Shown piece after piece: positions 46,341-58,379 of a stretch of DNA of 64,000 nt. The stretch is from positions 2,899,479 through 2,963,478 of the forward strand of contig NC_059388.1 in assembly GCF_019703515.2 (NCBI RefSeq), read 5' to 3'. The stretch is from Myxocyprinus asiaticus. Lineage: Eukaryota; Chordata; Actinopteri; Cypriniformes; Catostomidae. Position 1 is the first letter of the stretch. Each line of letters begins with the position of its first letter. Made by a program: the position numbers and the translations under genes. The notes under the pieces were generated by a model. The model was not told the DNA's origin, did no database searches, and saw only the letters and a list, made by a program, of their open reading frames with translations.

Positions 46341-48504
46341 GATGGGCTGCGTTCCACTTCACTTTTAACATCCACTCTCTAACTCCCCTAAGCACTTCCC
46401 CTCAGGGGAATCCCCGCCACCATTTTGTAAGTCTGTTCCAATTCGTTCAGTGTGCGAGGGAAGTTTCTGTTGACAGACCCTCAACCCCTCGATTCTGACC
46501 GTGGGAGCGAGCCTATTCTGATGTACGCTTCAGGCAGCTCCATATCCCACAGTGCAACTCAATTGTGATGTGACAGCAGATTGCACTTCATAAACCTCAC
46601 CGCCACACAATTCTAATGTATGATGGAAGTGAAGTTAGGTCAATTAAGCAGAAAAGTTAATTGACGAAAAGTTTAGAAAAGTTATATTTAGATTTAACAG
46701 CATAATATTTGTAGCTACCTTAAAGGTGCAGTATGGAAGATTCAGAAACCCTTGTTATTAATGACACCTGTGGCCGTTAAGTGAACTGCAGCCTGTTGCA
46801 CGTGATCGCGCGTACACACTGTATAGGGACACGAGCGAGCATGACTCCACAGGGAAGCAAGACTGAACATGATTCACCATGATGACAGATGAGGTAGCAT
46901 AATTAAAATTACACAGTTATGATTGTTTTACTACAAACTTGGAGACTGTATATTATATTTGACTCTCCAGTACTGGAACAGGGCTAAAACAAAGTGTGGA
47001 TATAGGTCTGACTATGTGAGACTGTAGTTTGAAGTAATCACTTTTCTTTGCATGATACTTTGACTGCATTTATACGATAGCCTATGTCAGCGTTAGCTAG
47101 CTAGCCAGCTTTATCAATAGCTGTTAGCTAAATTTGGTGGATGATGACAGTAGCTGTTTATAAAATAAACTGTACATTATAAATATGTTGACACAATTCA
47201 GTATTGATGTGATTCCATCACAACTGTCATTTTGATATATCGATGTGCTATTGTTATATAATAATACATTGGATATATTTTCTGTATAACTATAATTATA
47301 GTGTTACGTTACACTAATGAATGGAGCTTTTTGCATTATCTTGAACATTGTCTAGCATTCATTTCATGTGTTATTGTAGTTTACCTTGCTGAATAATTAC
47401 AGATTAACATTATGTCAGTTACTGTGAATCAGCATACCTGACTTTTAGTATAAAGAGAAGATCGTTGAAATTATTTGAAAGTTACGAAGCAAGGTAGCTT
47501 GCAATTCATCAGCGTTAGCAGGCAAGGTCAAGTTAGCTAAAATTACACAGATCAATCCTTATGGCACTATATTTCACATGCTTTGCAATTATGTAAGCTT
47601 ACCTGTCCAATAAGAAGAACGCCAGTTCAGGGTCAGTTTTGATCCCCAAAATTAAACGAAGGTCCCTCCAGGAATCAAATGTCCTGCTGATGTTCTCTCT
47701 AGTTTTCACTCGACCACGATCACGTTCCCGCTTAGCCAGACGGGATCCAGTAAATGTTTTTTTGTTTTTTTGGCTTACTTAGAGTTTGTGTAGGAGTCGG
47801 TGTTGTGCTGAGAGCCGGACGTTTGCTGGATTTCATCTCTAAGTTAATGTTACCTAGTGTTGCAGTTTGTTGTCGCTGTTGAATAGCGGAAGAGAAGCAC
47901 TGAGGCAAGGCCTTTGGGAGCGCGCATAAACGTCACATCCTTTGGATTTTCCCAGCAAAAGCGACCCGCTCCCTTCCCATGAAAATCAGACTACAGGCTT
48001 TAATAGGCACCCTAGGAAGTCCGGGAAGGGTTAATTTCTTAAGTTGCGTTACAAGCCGATCACACGTTGGCAAAAAAAAGGTGAATATTACATGAAAAAT
48101 GTTACATATTGCACTTTTAAACTGTTTATCACACAGTTATAGCCTATGTGTTAATTGTTATGTTAACATTTTCATTTGTGTAAATCTTATTAATCCTTTC
48201 TAACAATTTATTCTAATGAAAAAAAATTAAACATACGAGATTTATACATAAGCCTCTGAAATCAGTCTCCGAAAACATTGTTTTCTCAGGTGCAAAAATC
48301 ACTGAATAATTCCACAGTTTGACATCAGCCTTCAACATGCTCCAAGTGATCAAGGGTTAAGGGAGTTCCATTTAAACCCATTGCATGTCTTCCGCCAGTA
48401 GTGGACACTCACGCAACATAAGCAGTGATGTACATCTGAGTCCATGAGATGGAATGAAGTTTGCGAGGGAAGGAGATAAAAATTTGAAATAGAATGCAGC
48501 CCCG
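46341..48504. mobile_element. Outer TIR element, nested insertion
   Basis: GGGCTGCGTTCCACTTCACT at 46345 is inverted at 48480-48503, read from the right as GGGGCTGCATTCTATTTCAA. Between them lies a second element (46730-48119). No transposase frame was seen. Target-site duplication not resolved. Confidence 0.6.
46730..48119. mobile_element. Inner TIR element, about 1.4 kb
   Basis: Starts TTAAAGGTGCAGTATGGAAG and ends with the inverse, read from the right as TAAAAGTGCAATATGTAACA. Ends of this type are common in fish hAT-like non-autonomous elements. No transposase remains. Confidence 0.65.
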
Positions 48505-49484
48505 GTGTTACCTGTTTGCCACGCTTCTCTGTAATGGCATTTTTAATCTGAAAATATTGATTGTTTTGTTAGACCGAATTAATGACTAAAGTAAGGGTCA
48601 CACACATCATGTTATGTGCAATGTTTAAATGTATTTTGTTATTTGAACATTTTATGTAATAACATTAGCCTATTATCATTGACATCCAGTGATATGGGGA
48701 GAGATGAAACGAACATTATCTAAATGTGTATTATTTACAGCTAAGCTTCATGTTTCCTTTGAGTCTGTATATGTTTAAAATCAGATTTAATTCAATATAG
48801 TTTACTTGCATTTCATATTTCTTTCATAAATCAAAGAGATTTGATTTAATTCATCTAGTTTACACACAATATTTAATTTTTGCCTTTTTTATGTTTAATA
48901 ATATTACCATTTACTAATAAGAAATTAGTGATTAAAAAGAAAATTCTACTTTTATTTTATTTTTTTGAGATGGGAAAATATATATAGGCCTATTTATTTT
49001 CTTTAACCTATATTCTGTCTGCATAATTGAAATACTTTTTTAATCATAGAAAAGCATGGCTGATGCACATAGGGTCATTCATCAAAAATGCCTGAAATAT
49101 CTCTTCACAGAATTGTTCCTGGGAAATATAAAAGAACAGATCTCAATTCCTGGTGTCTGTCATTCATTCATCATTAAAGTTCCATCAAAAACATCTGGAG
49201 TCTAACTGCAACACTTCCTGGCCCCATTCTTACATTGAAACAATGACAAGTACATTCTTCAGTAAATTTCTCCTTTTTTGTTCCACAGAAGCAAGAACGT
49301 ATGAATACATGTTTGGAATGATATGACAAAAAGATTAACTTGAGAAGCATTTCAAAACACATCTTGATGAAAGATGAACTCTTGTCTTTCAGTATTGTTT
49401 TGTCACATTAAAGGTGTTTTTTCCCCCCTTTGAACTGTTTTTTTAATCACTTTTTAACACTTTCTTAATGCATGTGTATTAAAT
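48505..49484. other. Intergenic stretch, no gene seen
   Basis: AT-rich. The short minus-strand frame at 49174-49362 has no support beyond being open. Confidence 0.35.
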
Positions 49485-50015
49485 GTTTTGTTAATGCAAC
49501 ATAATGTCATGACTTTACTTGGAGGGGCACATCATTATTAACTAATTATTAACTAGTCATATACTGTAACAGGTCAAGGACGGGCAAGGAGGAGGCGGGA
49601 ACCGGCTGAACAATCGATATAAACTTTTAATGCATAAATGAACTTAAAACAGCATAAAACATAAGGACACAGACACACATGCAACACGGCTGCGTGCGTC
49701 ACTCTCTCTCGAACTGGCGTCTCCAGCTGCCCCTTATCTCGCTCTCCCACTGATCAGCTGATTCAGCACCGGACGTGCTCCATCACGGCCCGGCCACGCC
49801 CTCCTCCTCGTCACATATACTTATTATGAACATATGACTGGTTAATGCAGCATCATGTCATGACTTTACTTGAGGGGCACATCATTATTAACTACTCATA
49901 TACTTATCATGAACTCGTGATTTGTTAATGCAGCATTATGTCATGACTTTACTTGAAGGGGCACATCATTATTGATTCATAGTTAACTACACAAGTACTA
50001 CACTTAGTATTCATG
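49485..50015. repeat. Tandem repeat, about 80-bp unit, three copies
   Basis: Units at about 49488, 49843 and 49926 share GTTAATGCA(G/A)CAT, ATGTCATGACTTTACTTG and GGGGCACATCATTATTAACT. The first unit is split by the solo LTR. Confidence 0.8.
49565..49815 (-). mobile_element. Solo LTR, 251 bp, 5-bp target duplication TATAC
   Basis: TGTAACAGG...CGTCACA with TATAC on both sides (49560-49564 and 49816-49820). It is related to the LTR at 4905-5136; read on the minus strand it begins TGTGACGAGGAGG and has CATTAAAAG near the end. Confidence 0.85.
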
Positions 50016-51835
50016 TCAGTTAAATCACATATCTTTTATAATCTTTTGGTGGTTTGTCATGAAGGTGTAGTCATAGCATGCGTGTGTATGGTGAGTAAAA
50101 TGAGTTGTGGGACCAACAGTGGTAGGGTGAGGGAATGGGATGGAGAATCGTGCAAAATGGGTTAAGATAGAATTATTTGTGGCAATTATTATTATATTTC
50201 TTTTATTAATAAGTTTGATAAGGACGATGCATGTAAATAATGGCAGAATAATCCTGTCATTTTATGATGTTTGTGGAGAAACTGTAGACAGCAAAAGTTA
50301 GTATAAAATTATGAAATATTAAATAATGCATGTTTAATTCAAGGTTTAAGTAATGCATATTCTTTCTGATAAAGCCTGTTTACATTTTAAAACATGAATT
50401 ATATAAACACATTTAAATGTGTCTGTTTATTTGTCCATTGATAAATTGGTATATTTATTCACATTTTTATTTTCAAATTAATAGATTGATCATTTATTCC
50501 TTCATTCTTTTGTAAATGGCACTCCTTGGCTTCCATAGTAAATAAAGTGCATTAATTTGAACAGTCTGCTAAACTATTTCCTTTGCCAACTCATTCAAGG
50601 GACAGGCAGGTGGTGTGTTTGAATTAAAGTATGACACTGAAAGAATATTACAAAACGATAATAAATCAGAACATGTTGGTTACTGCAGATTACAGTAGGT
50701 CTATCAGTAAGTATATTACTATATAGGATGAAAGTATTATCCTTAATGAACAATGAAAATGGTCAAAAAACATCAATTCAAAATCTAAACAGCAAACAGC
50801 AAACAGTAAACAGTGTACTCTAAAAAGAAAATCAATCATAGCACAAATTTGTTATTTAACAAATCTTATTTTTACGAAAACATTGCTTAGTCGTTTACAA
50901 GTAATAACAAGTTATCTTAGAAATTTAAAATGTTATGTTGTTGGCATTAAAGCAGAAATTATGGGCTATTATTTAATTTGTCTGTCAAAATGTGAGTGAA
51001 CTGCTGTACATTTTCAAAATAATGCAACTGAAAAACTGCAAAATATTATATATGGGCCATTATACCAAATAAGTTTAAACTTTGGACTTAAAAAAAAAAA
51101 AACTATTGAGAAGTCAGACATTGGATGTTTCATAACAATATGTTATGATCTATTTAAACCCAAGGCATTAATTGAGATAATAATATAATATGCTAAATAT
51201 ATACAAAATAATAATTTATAGAGTACTTTTTATTAGGAAGTGGCTTTCCCAAACCCTGACCCCTAAATTTCAGCTTATGAAAATAATACTTTTTTTCAGT
51301 GCTGTTTTTTTAAAAGATCGATTTTATTTATTTTTAAAGTGAAAGGAAAATATTTAGATTCTATTAAGGGTTTAATTTTTAAATTTCCCACATGTTTATG
51401 TCTACTGAAACACAAAAAGTTTTAGTCTATTGGCTGAGCCTGATTTTAGCCACACCCCTGCATTTCTGATCAGGAAGTGAGACTGCATCCTCCTGTCCAT
51501 GTTTGGACGAGTAGTTAGAGCTCATCTTTTTGAAGTAAATGTGCTCCAAAGTCTGAAAATAAGTGTGGAACTGAAACAGTCACTAACGAAACATATGATA
51601 AAGTTTCAAACTTTAGCAAATGGCTGCGACACACATCTTTTTAATTTTATTTTTTGTCATGTTGTGATTTCATTAGCTTTTATACAACTTATTATTACAA
51701 TTATTACAAATATTATTATCTAATAGTATAAAAATCTATTAATGATTTTTTTTTTCTCCTGCAGAACACTTTAGGGGAGCTTTTCAGGACTTTTATTTCA
51801 AATAATCATAAAAAATCACAAACATGTACTATAAA
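50016..51835. other. Intergenic stretch, no gene seen
   Basis: AT-rich with A and T runs. No gene, repeat boundary or structural RNA was recognised. Confidence 0.35.
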
Positions 51836-51907
51836 GGGGCTGGTTTGCTCAGCGATTTAAGATGCTGACTAAATCCAGGGCGTGCTGAGTGACTCCAACC
51901 AGGTCTC
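51836..51907 (+). mobile_element. SINE, left part of a split copy
   Basis: GGGGCTGGTTTGCTCAGCGA...CCAGGTCTC: the tRNA-like head of the SINE with an internal deletion. It continues at 53642 after the inserted LTR. Confidence 0.8.
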
Positions 51908-53637
51908 TGTAGGTTCTACTGGTTGTTTAGATCAGTGTTACTATCAGAAATAATTAATAATTATTTCTTTAGTTATTAATGAATATTTAAATTAAATAAT
52001 AGAATCTAACTCATTAAAACCTCACACGGCGCACCATTAAATGTAGTGCGCCACATTCAGGAGCGGGATTGGTTATTAGCAATAATTAATAATTATCAAA
52101 CATAATTATTCATTATTAAAATCAATAGAACATTAATGAGAATCAGTGTTAGCTTTTTTAATCCTTTAAATCAACAATTATCAAAGATAATCATTAATTA
52201 TTCACATTGATGAAACATTGATTAGGATGTCGATTCTTAAGAAAATCGACATCCGAAGAGTATCGACCTTTGAAAAGAAACAACGAAGGCTTGAATCCGA
52301 GCACTGACATCCCCTGTCAGCATTTGACACAGGTGTATGCAAAACAAACCAAAACACTTCTCTATGAAATATAACAAAGTTTATTTATGCAGTAATATCA
52401 ATTAATAATCAATACAATGCAGTCAATAAACTTCTGATTTACAACTGCAAACTAAACAGTGATATGATTAGATATGGTAACCAAAATAATCCTATAACAC
52501 ATGAGAGGAAGGTAGGTGTGTGTGTGTGTGTGTGAATGTGTGTGTGTGTGTAAGGTGTAACGCGCACAAAATGTTGGACGTGACTCTCGTGGAGAGTACG
52601 TCACGCAAGATTTCCAGCCAGAGAATATGGCCGCGAATGTGGGCGGAGAGAAGCCAGTCAATGGCGTCTGCCCGTTTACTGCGTGTCTCCACTTGTACGA
52701 TAACTTAGGGACAAAGCTGAGCTTTATCACGAAGTTATCTACTAGCCAAAAGTGTGTGCGAGAATGTTTGTGAGGGGTCGAGCATGTGTGTGTGTGTGTG
52801 TGTGGTTAGTACGAGAGAGAGAGTATAAAGTGGTGGCACCAAAGCTGGTTTCACGATCGTAGGAGAGAAAGGTGGACGGCTCGTAAACCGTCCCGCGGTC
52901 TTTGGTTCTTTAATGGATAAACTCAGTTTGCCGGTCTCACCCGCGATGGCGAAAATACACAACAGTCCAATGTGGTTGGACTACAACACAGCAGATCTCA
53001 TTCCTGATAACAGTACATTACAGTAATACCTTGAGTGTTATTAGCAGCAATGAGCGGACTCGGCGGTCCGTAAACTGTACAAGCAATAACCTTGATACAC
53101 AAGAATAACACACTATAATATTCTATCTCTGCCCAGACGTAAACCTCTTACTTGAATCGCACGAGGACACAGACGAATGTGTGTTCATCCGTCCTTTAAC
53201 TCCGACTCGGTTCCTCGAGGCACAGGTGATGTGCCTGTTGGCAGGCGGTACGGCTGCTGATTCTCGGCGGGCTGGCGGAGAAATCAGCGACATCGACTTG
53301 ATTGAAGATGGAAGAGAAATCTTTTTCTCTACACTTCTGCAGGCAAACGGATGAAGATGCGGATTGCTCGGCGGTCTCCTTCGGATCCATTAGAGTGTTC
53401 GGTGGAACACAGAGTAATCTCAACTTGTCCAGGGAGATGGAGATTGTATGGCCACAGTTTCAAGTCGGACGTTACTTCCTTGTGCCACGTGGCTACACCT
53501 GAGAGCAGCGATGAGCTGCGTCTATGCACGGCGAGCAAAGTTGCTGGAAGCAATTCCCGGAAGCATCTCAGAGGTATTTCTACTCCTGATGATGTCATAG
53601 TTGAGGGCCGTTCTATCTGAATACATGAGACTCAACA
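51908..53637 (-). mobile_element. 1.9-kb LTR family copy inserted in a SINE
   Basis: Starts TGTAGGTTC and ends CTCAACA, inverted relative to 28085-29960. It is flanked by perfect TCTC repeats (51904-51907 and 53638-53641) that restore a continuous SINE when the insert is removed. It contains (TG)n at 52517-52552 and 52789-52803. This gives clean ends and a 4-bp target duplication for the family. No gag or pol. Confidence 0.85.
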
Positions 53638-53641
53638 TCTC

Positions 53642-53900
53642 CTAAGCAACCAAATTGGCCTGGTTGCTAGGGAGGGTAGAGTCACATGGGCTAACCTCCT
53701 CATGGTCACTATAATGTGTGCGTGGATGCCGCAGAGAATAATGTGTGCCTCCACACGCTCTACATCTCCATGGTAACGTGCACAACAAACCACGTGATAA
53801 GGTGCGCAGATTGACGGTCTCAGACGCGGAGGCAACTGAGATTGAGGTGAGTCACTACGCCGCCACGAGGACTTAGAGCGCATTGGGAATTGGGCAAAAA
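53642..53900 (+). mobile_element. SINE, right part of the split copy
   Basis: CTAAGCAACCAAATTGGCCT, CCACGTGATAAGGTGCG and GGCAACTGAGATTGAGGTGA: the SINE body, continuing the head at 51836-51907. Confidence 0.85.
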
Positions 53901-54487
53901 AACGTACTAAAATCTAATTAGTTGAATTTACTTAATAAGTAAATAAATAAGTTTGTATGCTTTTTCAAATTTAACATACTTTTTTGGCTCAAGTACAATT
54001 AACTTAATTACAAGTAAACTTAACTCATCTGTGATTAAAGTATCATTGTTCTTATTTATTTAGTTATATAAAGGTGCTGTTGGCGATTTTAGCCATTCTA
54101 CTTCCACGAGACTAAGCCGTTGGATTAGCCACTGCCTCTCTTTCCAAAACCCCGCACTCCAAAGGTACCAAATGAGCTTTATTGAGACCAACATCATGCA
54201 GAAACGGTTGTTCAAAACAACAGCAGAAAAATAGCGCCCTCATTTGACAACTGTTATGAACAAGATGGCTTAAAAATGGCAATAAGTCTCAATAATTCGC
54301 TGCAACTACAACACTATGAGAATGCGCAAAATGATTGTCAGGTCGAAAGCGTCATTGTCTGTGGTCTGCAGACACAATATTGTTGAGTCTAGAGCTGTCA
54401 CAGAGACAGGTGATATATCTTACAACAATTATTTCAGCAGGGAGTAGGAACATTTTTTGCATACCTTTCCATAAAAAATCACTTACA

Positions 54488-55880
54488 CGGTCTCAGACAT
54501 TTGGCTCATTGGTCGCTTCCACCTGAGAGAGCCCCTCCCTGGTTCTGCATTGAACAAGAACTCCTTGCCCCTATTTTGCCATTGCACAGCCTTTCCATCA
54601 AACTAAATAGAGAAGTTAAATCACACCCCATTATTTCACATTTACACTCAGTAAATGAGTTAATTCAGATATTTATCTAAATGTTGCCTCGAGCCTATGG
54701 CTAAACCCCAAACTATGCATTAATAAGTCCCCTTTTTGTTGGTCAGAGTGGATTGTGAGGGGGGTTCACTCGATAATCTTTACGAGAGCAGTGTGATGAG
54801 ATCCTTTGAAAATCTGGTTCAATATTTTGGGATCCCCAGATCTCAGTTTTTTAGGTATCCTCAGTTACGCCATTTGCTCTGTACTATTTTTGGGAGTAGC
54901 ATACACCCCCCTAAAGCAGCAGATACTCTAGGAGTGGTGATTTCTGCTTTTGGAAAGGGCCATGAGGCATCAGTGTATTACTCCTTATTAATTCAGAGTC
55001 TGGGGGACGGAGTCTCAACCACTCTCAAGAGATTATGGGAGAAAGATTTAAACCTGGAATTGGAGGAGAGAGAATGGGCTAGGATTTTAAAAAACATAAA
55101 AACTGCATCGAGAGATGCAAGGGTGCGCCTTATACAATTCAAGATTTTACATCGGTTCTATTGGACCCCCTCTAAATTGTATAGGCTTGGTCTTAAAGAC
55201 ACACCCACCTGCTGGCGATGGCAATCAGAGGAAGGAGACATGGCCCATGTTTTTTGGTGGTGCGCTGAGATTCAGGAATTTTGGTTGAAGGTACAGAGTG
55301 TTCTGTGTGACGTGTTGGGCATTCTGATTTCGTTTTGCCCCAGACTCTGTGTTTTGGGTGATGGGGAATTGGGTCCTCACCAGTGTGATAATAGGCAGGC
55401 AGATTGTTTTAAGGGGTTGGAAGTCGGTGGGAGCACCCTCAATTCGGGAGTGTTGCGAAGAGATGGGAAGGGTGGCAGCCTTCGATGAGGTATCATGTAG
55501 AAGGCTGGGGATATGGGATTCTTTTATTGGGAAATGGGGTAGATATTTGATGTTTTTGGGGGGCTCTCGCAGTGTTTCTGTGGAGAGAGAGAGGTATAGT
55601 TTAGAGTTGTATGTTTATTATAGGTGTATGTATATATATGTGTGTGTGTGTGTGTGTATGTTTATGTATGTATTTGTATGTGTGTATGTATATATATATG
55701 TATATATTTATTTATTATTTTATTCTCTGTAAATGTGTGTACTTATGTAAGACCACTGGGATGTTCGTTTGGGGTGGGGTTCTTGATCGTGGAGGGGAAG
55801 TAGTGGGTGTTAATGTTGATTCACTGTATATATGTTTTGTTTTTCTTTCTTTTGAAAATTAATAAAATGTTAATCACAAA
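54488..55880 (+). mobile_element. L1/Tx1-like LINE, 3' fragment, plus strand
   Basis: Begins GGTCTCAGACATTTGGCTCA, equal to an internal site of the minus-strand copy near 15640, and ends in AATAAAATGTTAATCAC plus an A-run. It is a typical 5'-truncated insertion. The 3' part holds a (TG)n/(TA)n patch at 55620-55705. Confidence 0.87.
54736..55488 (+). pseudogene. LINE ORF2 C-terminal part
   Basis: A 250-codon plus-strand frame matching the end of ORF2: GIPRSQFFRYPQLRHLLC, FGKGHEASVYYSLLIQSLG, ARVRLIQFKILHRFYWTPSK and CWRWQSEEGDMAHVFWWC. The second Cys of the zinc-like C-x2-C has become Trp. No RT palm is present, so the fragment has no catalytic potential. The frame shifts near 55350, where an overlapping frame continues the match. 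Confidence 0.83.
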
Positions 55881-55901
55881 AAAAAATAATAACTTACAGC
55901 A

Positions 55902-56326
55902 GGGGCCTGGGTAGCTCAGTGGTAAAGATGCTGGCTACCACCCCTGGAGTTTGCTCCAGCTGGGTCTCCTAAGCCTACCAAATTGGCCCGGTTGCTAGGG
56001 AGGGTAGAGTCACATGGGGTAACCTCCTTGTGATCGCTATAATGTGGTTCACTCTCGGTGGGGCGTGTGGTGAGTTGTGCGTGGATGCCGCAGTAGATGG
56101 CATGCAGCCTCCACACACGGTATCTCTCTGCAGTAACGCGCTCAACAAGCCACGTGATAAGATGCGCAGATTGACGTCTCAGACGCGGAGGCAACTGAGA
56201 TTCGTCCTCTGCCACCCGGATTGAGGCAAGTCACTACGCCACCACAAGGACTTAGAGCAATTGGGCATTTCAAATTGGGAGAAAAAGGGGAGAAAATCAG
56301 TCAATCAATCAATAAATAAATAAATC
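55902..56326 (+). mobile_element. tRNA-headed SINE, full copy
   Basis: Head GGGGCCTGGGTAGCTCAGTG with A box, body AAATTGGCCCGGTTGCTAGG and CCACGTGATAAGATGCG, and a tail of AATC/AATA repeats. ACTTACA stands on both sides (55893-55899 region and 56327-56333), a likely target duplication. It abuts the A-rich tail of the LINE fragment. Confidence 0.85.
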
Positions 56327-56600
56327 ACTTACATCACTTTTAAAATGAGTTATTGCATGTCTTATATAGTATAAGGGAAATTATTTCTGGACTCTCGGTT
56401 AGCCATATGGCACATTCTTCTCAGTACTTCTCAGTGCACATAAATCTGCACTTTGGTAAAGTACAATTATATAGAGAAAAATGACTTACATTTAACAGGC
56501 TCCAAGTTCACCAGAGGTGACACTAATTACTCTAATGGTGACTTCACACAAAAATGTCAGCAAGCTACAACAAAACATCAACAATACTCATAAGGATTAA

Positions 56601-56604
<4 letters not shown>

Positions 56605-56663
<59 letters not shown>
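56605..56663. repeat. (TA)n microsatellite
   Basis: About 29 TA units. Confidence 0.95.
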
Positions 56664-56666
<3 letters not shown>

Positions 56667-56939
56667 AACAATTATTATATTTCTCCCTAAGTTCCCTTGT
56701 CTTGACCAAACATACGTAATTTATTCAAGGGTTTATGGGTATCCCACACAGCCACAATTTTTTACTTGATAATTTTGAGTTAGTTGCACTCAAAGCCAAA
56801 GTTTAAAGAACTTATGTATTTGAGTATTTACAGTGTGACCAAAACACCCATGTACACACATTCATACATGTAAGGAGAAAGAAGCCAAGTGCAGATATGC
56901 TAAAAAACATATGATAGTTTTCTTATAGTATTATATAAA

Positions 56940-57180
56940 GTTTTTACAAAATGTTTATTAAGGCCTCTGATTATGGTTTACAGGACTCTGGAGGCATGTT
57001 GTAGCCCTTAGGAGCCGAGAAGAGGCCTAGGGAGAGATAATTTGGCTGGCACACATTAAAGCACTGCGGGCCTGTCAGCCTGAGGGCCCCCGAGGCTCCA
57101 GATAGTCAGAGGTCCCATTGGACCGGTTCACAATTTATTCTTGGGTTCTGAGGTCTGTGAAAATCAAATGGCAGCAGATA
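56940..57180. promoter_or_regulatory. Candidate conserved non-coding block upstream of gramd4
   Basis: A GC-balanced, complex, repeat-free island in AT-rich surroundings (GGCTGGCACACATTAAAGCA, CTGCGGGCCTGTCAGCCTGA, GGGCCCCCGAGGCTCC). It has no open frame. Composition and position 1.2 kb upstream of gramd4 exon 1 suggest an enhancer-like element; conservation was not tested. Confidence 0.35.
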
Positions 57181-57920
57181 TTCAGTTATACCTCAAAGGT
57201 AAATAGTGATGGAATACTCTGTTACTATAGATAAAAAAGCATAAAAGATATAGATGCAACAGATTCAAGAACAAGATTCCAATACAGAAGCTCTTGAGTA
57301 TTTTCTTGTTTTTCTTTATATTGATTTACCAAACGTGAGAATTTACCTTTGCTTTGCATATACTGTGATCTTATCAGTAGAATTATTCATTACAGTACTA
57401 AAGGTGATTATTGATTAAGTGTTGCAGTCAAAGGTCATTATGAATCTAATTCAGGAAGAGAGTTTGAAAGTTTCTCTGATGGTCACTATAGACAGTCATG
57501 CATACTTTAAAGAAAAATGTAAGTAATACTCAATATGTTTTGCTATTGATGTTTTATGTATTGATGTTTTCATGGATTTTAGCAAATATTTACAACAGTT
57601 ATTGTTACTACAATGAAGCTTTGGTGACTTGTTATTATCCACCACTGCCATTCAAAAACAAAAAGAATTTGAAATGCCTGAAATATTCTGAAAGGTATGT
57701 AATGCCAAAGTTTGAAGGACATCCCATTTTACTTTATCATGGTTTCACAGTAGTAATAAGGTGTTTTGGTCTAAACTATAATTACCAAGGTTTTTTGTAA
57801 GGAACAGAATAAATCAGTTATTTTCTCATGTGTTTTTCATGATAAGAGGATAAGAGATTAAATTTTTTATTCTTATTATATTTATATATTTATTTTACTG
57901 TTTTATTATGACATAATGAC

Positions 57921-57932
57921 ACACACACACAC

Positions 57933-57968
<36 letters not shown>
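57921..57968. repeat. (CA)n microsatellite
   Basis: CA tract with a single CG interruption. Confidence 0.95.
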
Positions 57969-57970
<2 letters not shown>

Positions 57971-58213
57971 TGTTTATATATTTATAGTTTCATATTTATT
58001 AGGCATCTGTCTTTTTATTAGACATGGACTTCTTTAAATAACATAATAAAATACAAATAATAATATAATATAAAATTATGGTTTAAGCTTATAGAGGTCT
58101 GCTTACATGTTATTGTGCGATATGCTATGCTCCATCTAAAACTATTTTAATTTTCTATTAACTACTTTACTTTTGTTACTACATTTTTTATATTCTTTTA
58201 ATCAGTTCTATAA

Positions 58214-58215
<2 letters not shown>

Positions 58216-58258
<43 letters not shown>
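58216..58258. repeat. (AAT)n microsatellite
   Basis: About fourteen ATA/AAT units, about 160 bp upstream of the presumed gramd4 exon 1. Confidence 0.95.
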
Positions 58259-58259
<1 letters not shown>

Positions 58260-58379
58260 TCTATAATAATTTTGCACGCTATTTTTTTTGGTTTTATATT
58301 ATTTGAGAGACTCCATAGAATATTTGTACTTTAAAAAAAAATTATAAATCACACTGCCCCAATTTAGCGTGAGTCTGAC

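Noticed and set aside
55611..55862. Plus-strand open frame rich in Tyr, Cys and Val
   Set aside because: Comes from the TG/TA repeat in the LINE 3' end.
57498..57800. 100-codon plus-strand frame
   Set aside because: AT-rich, no recognisable motif or splice context; a chance frame upstream of gramd4.
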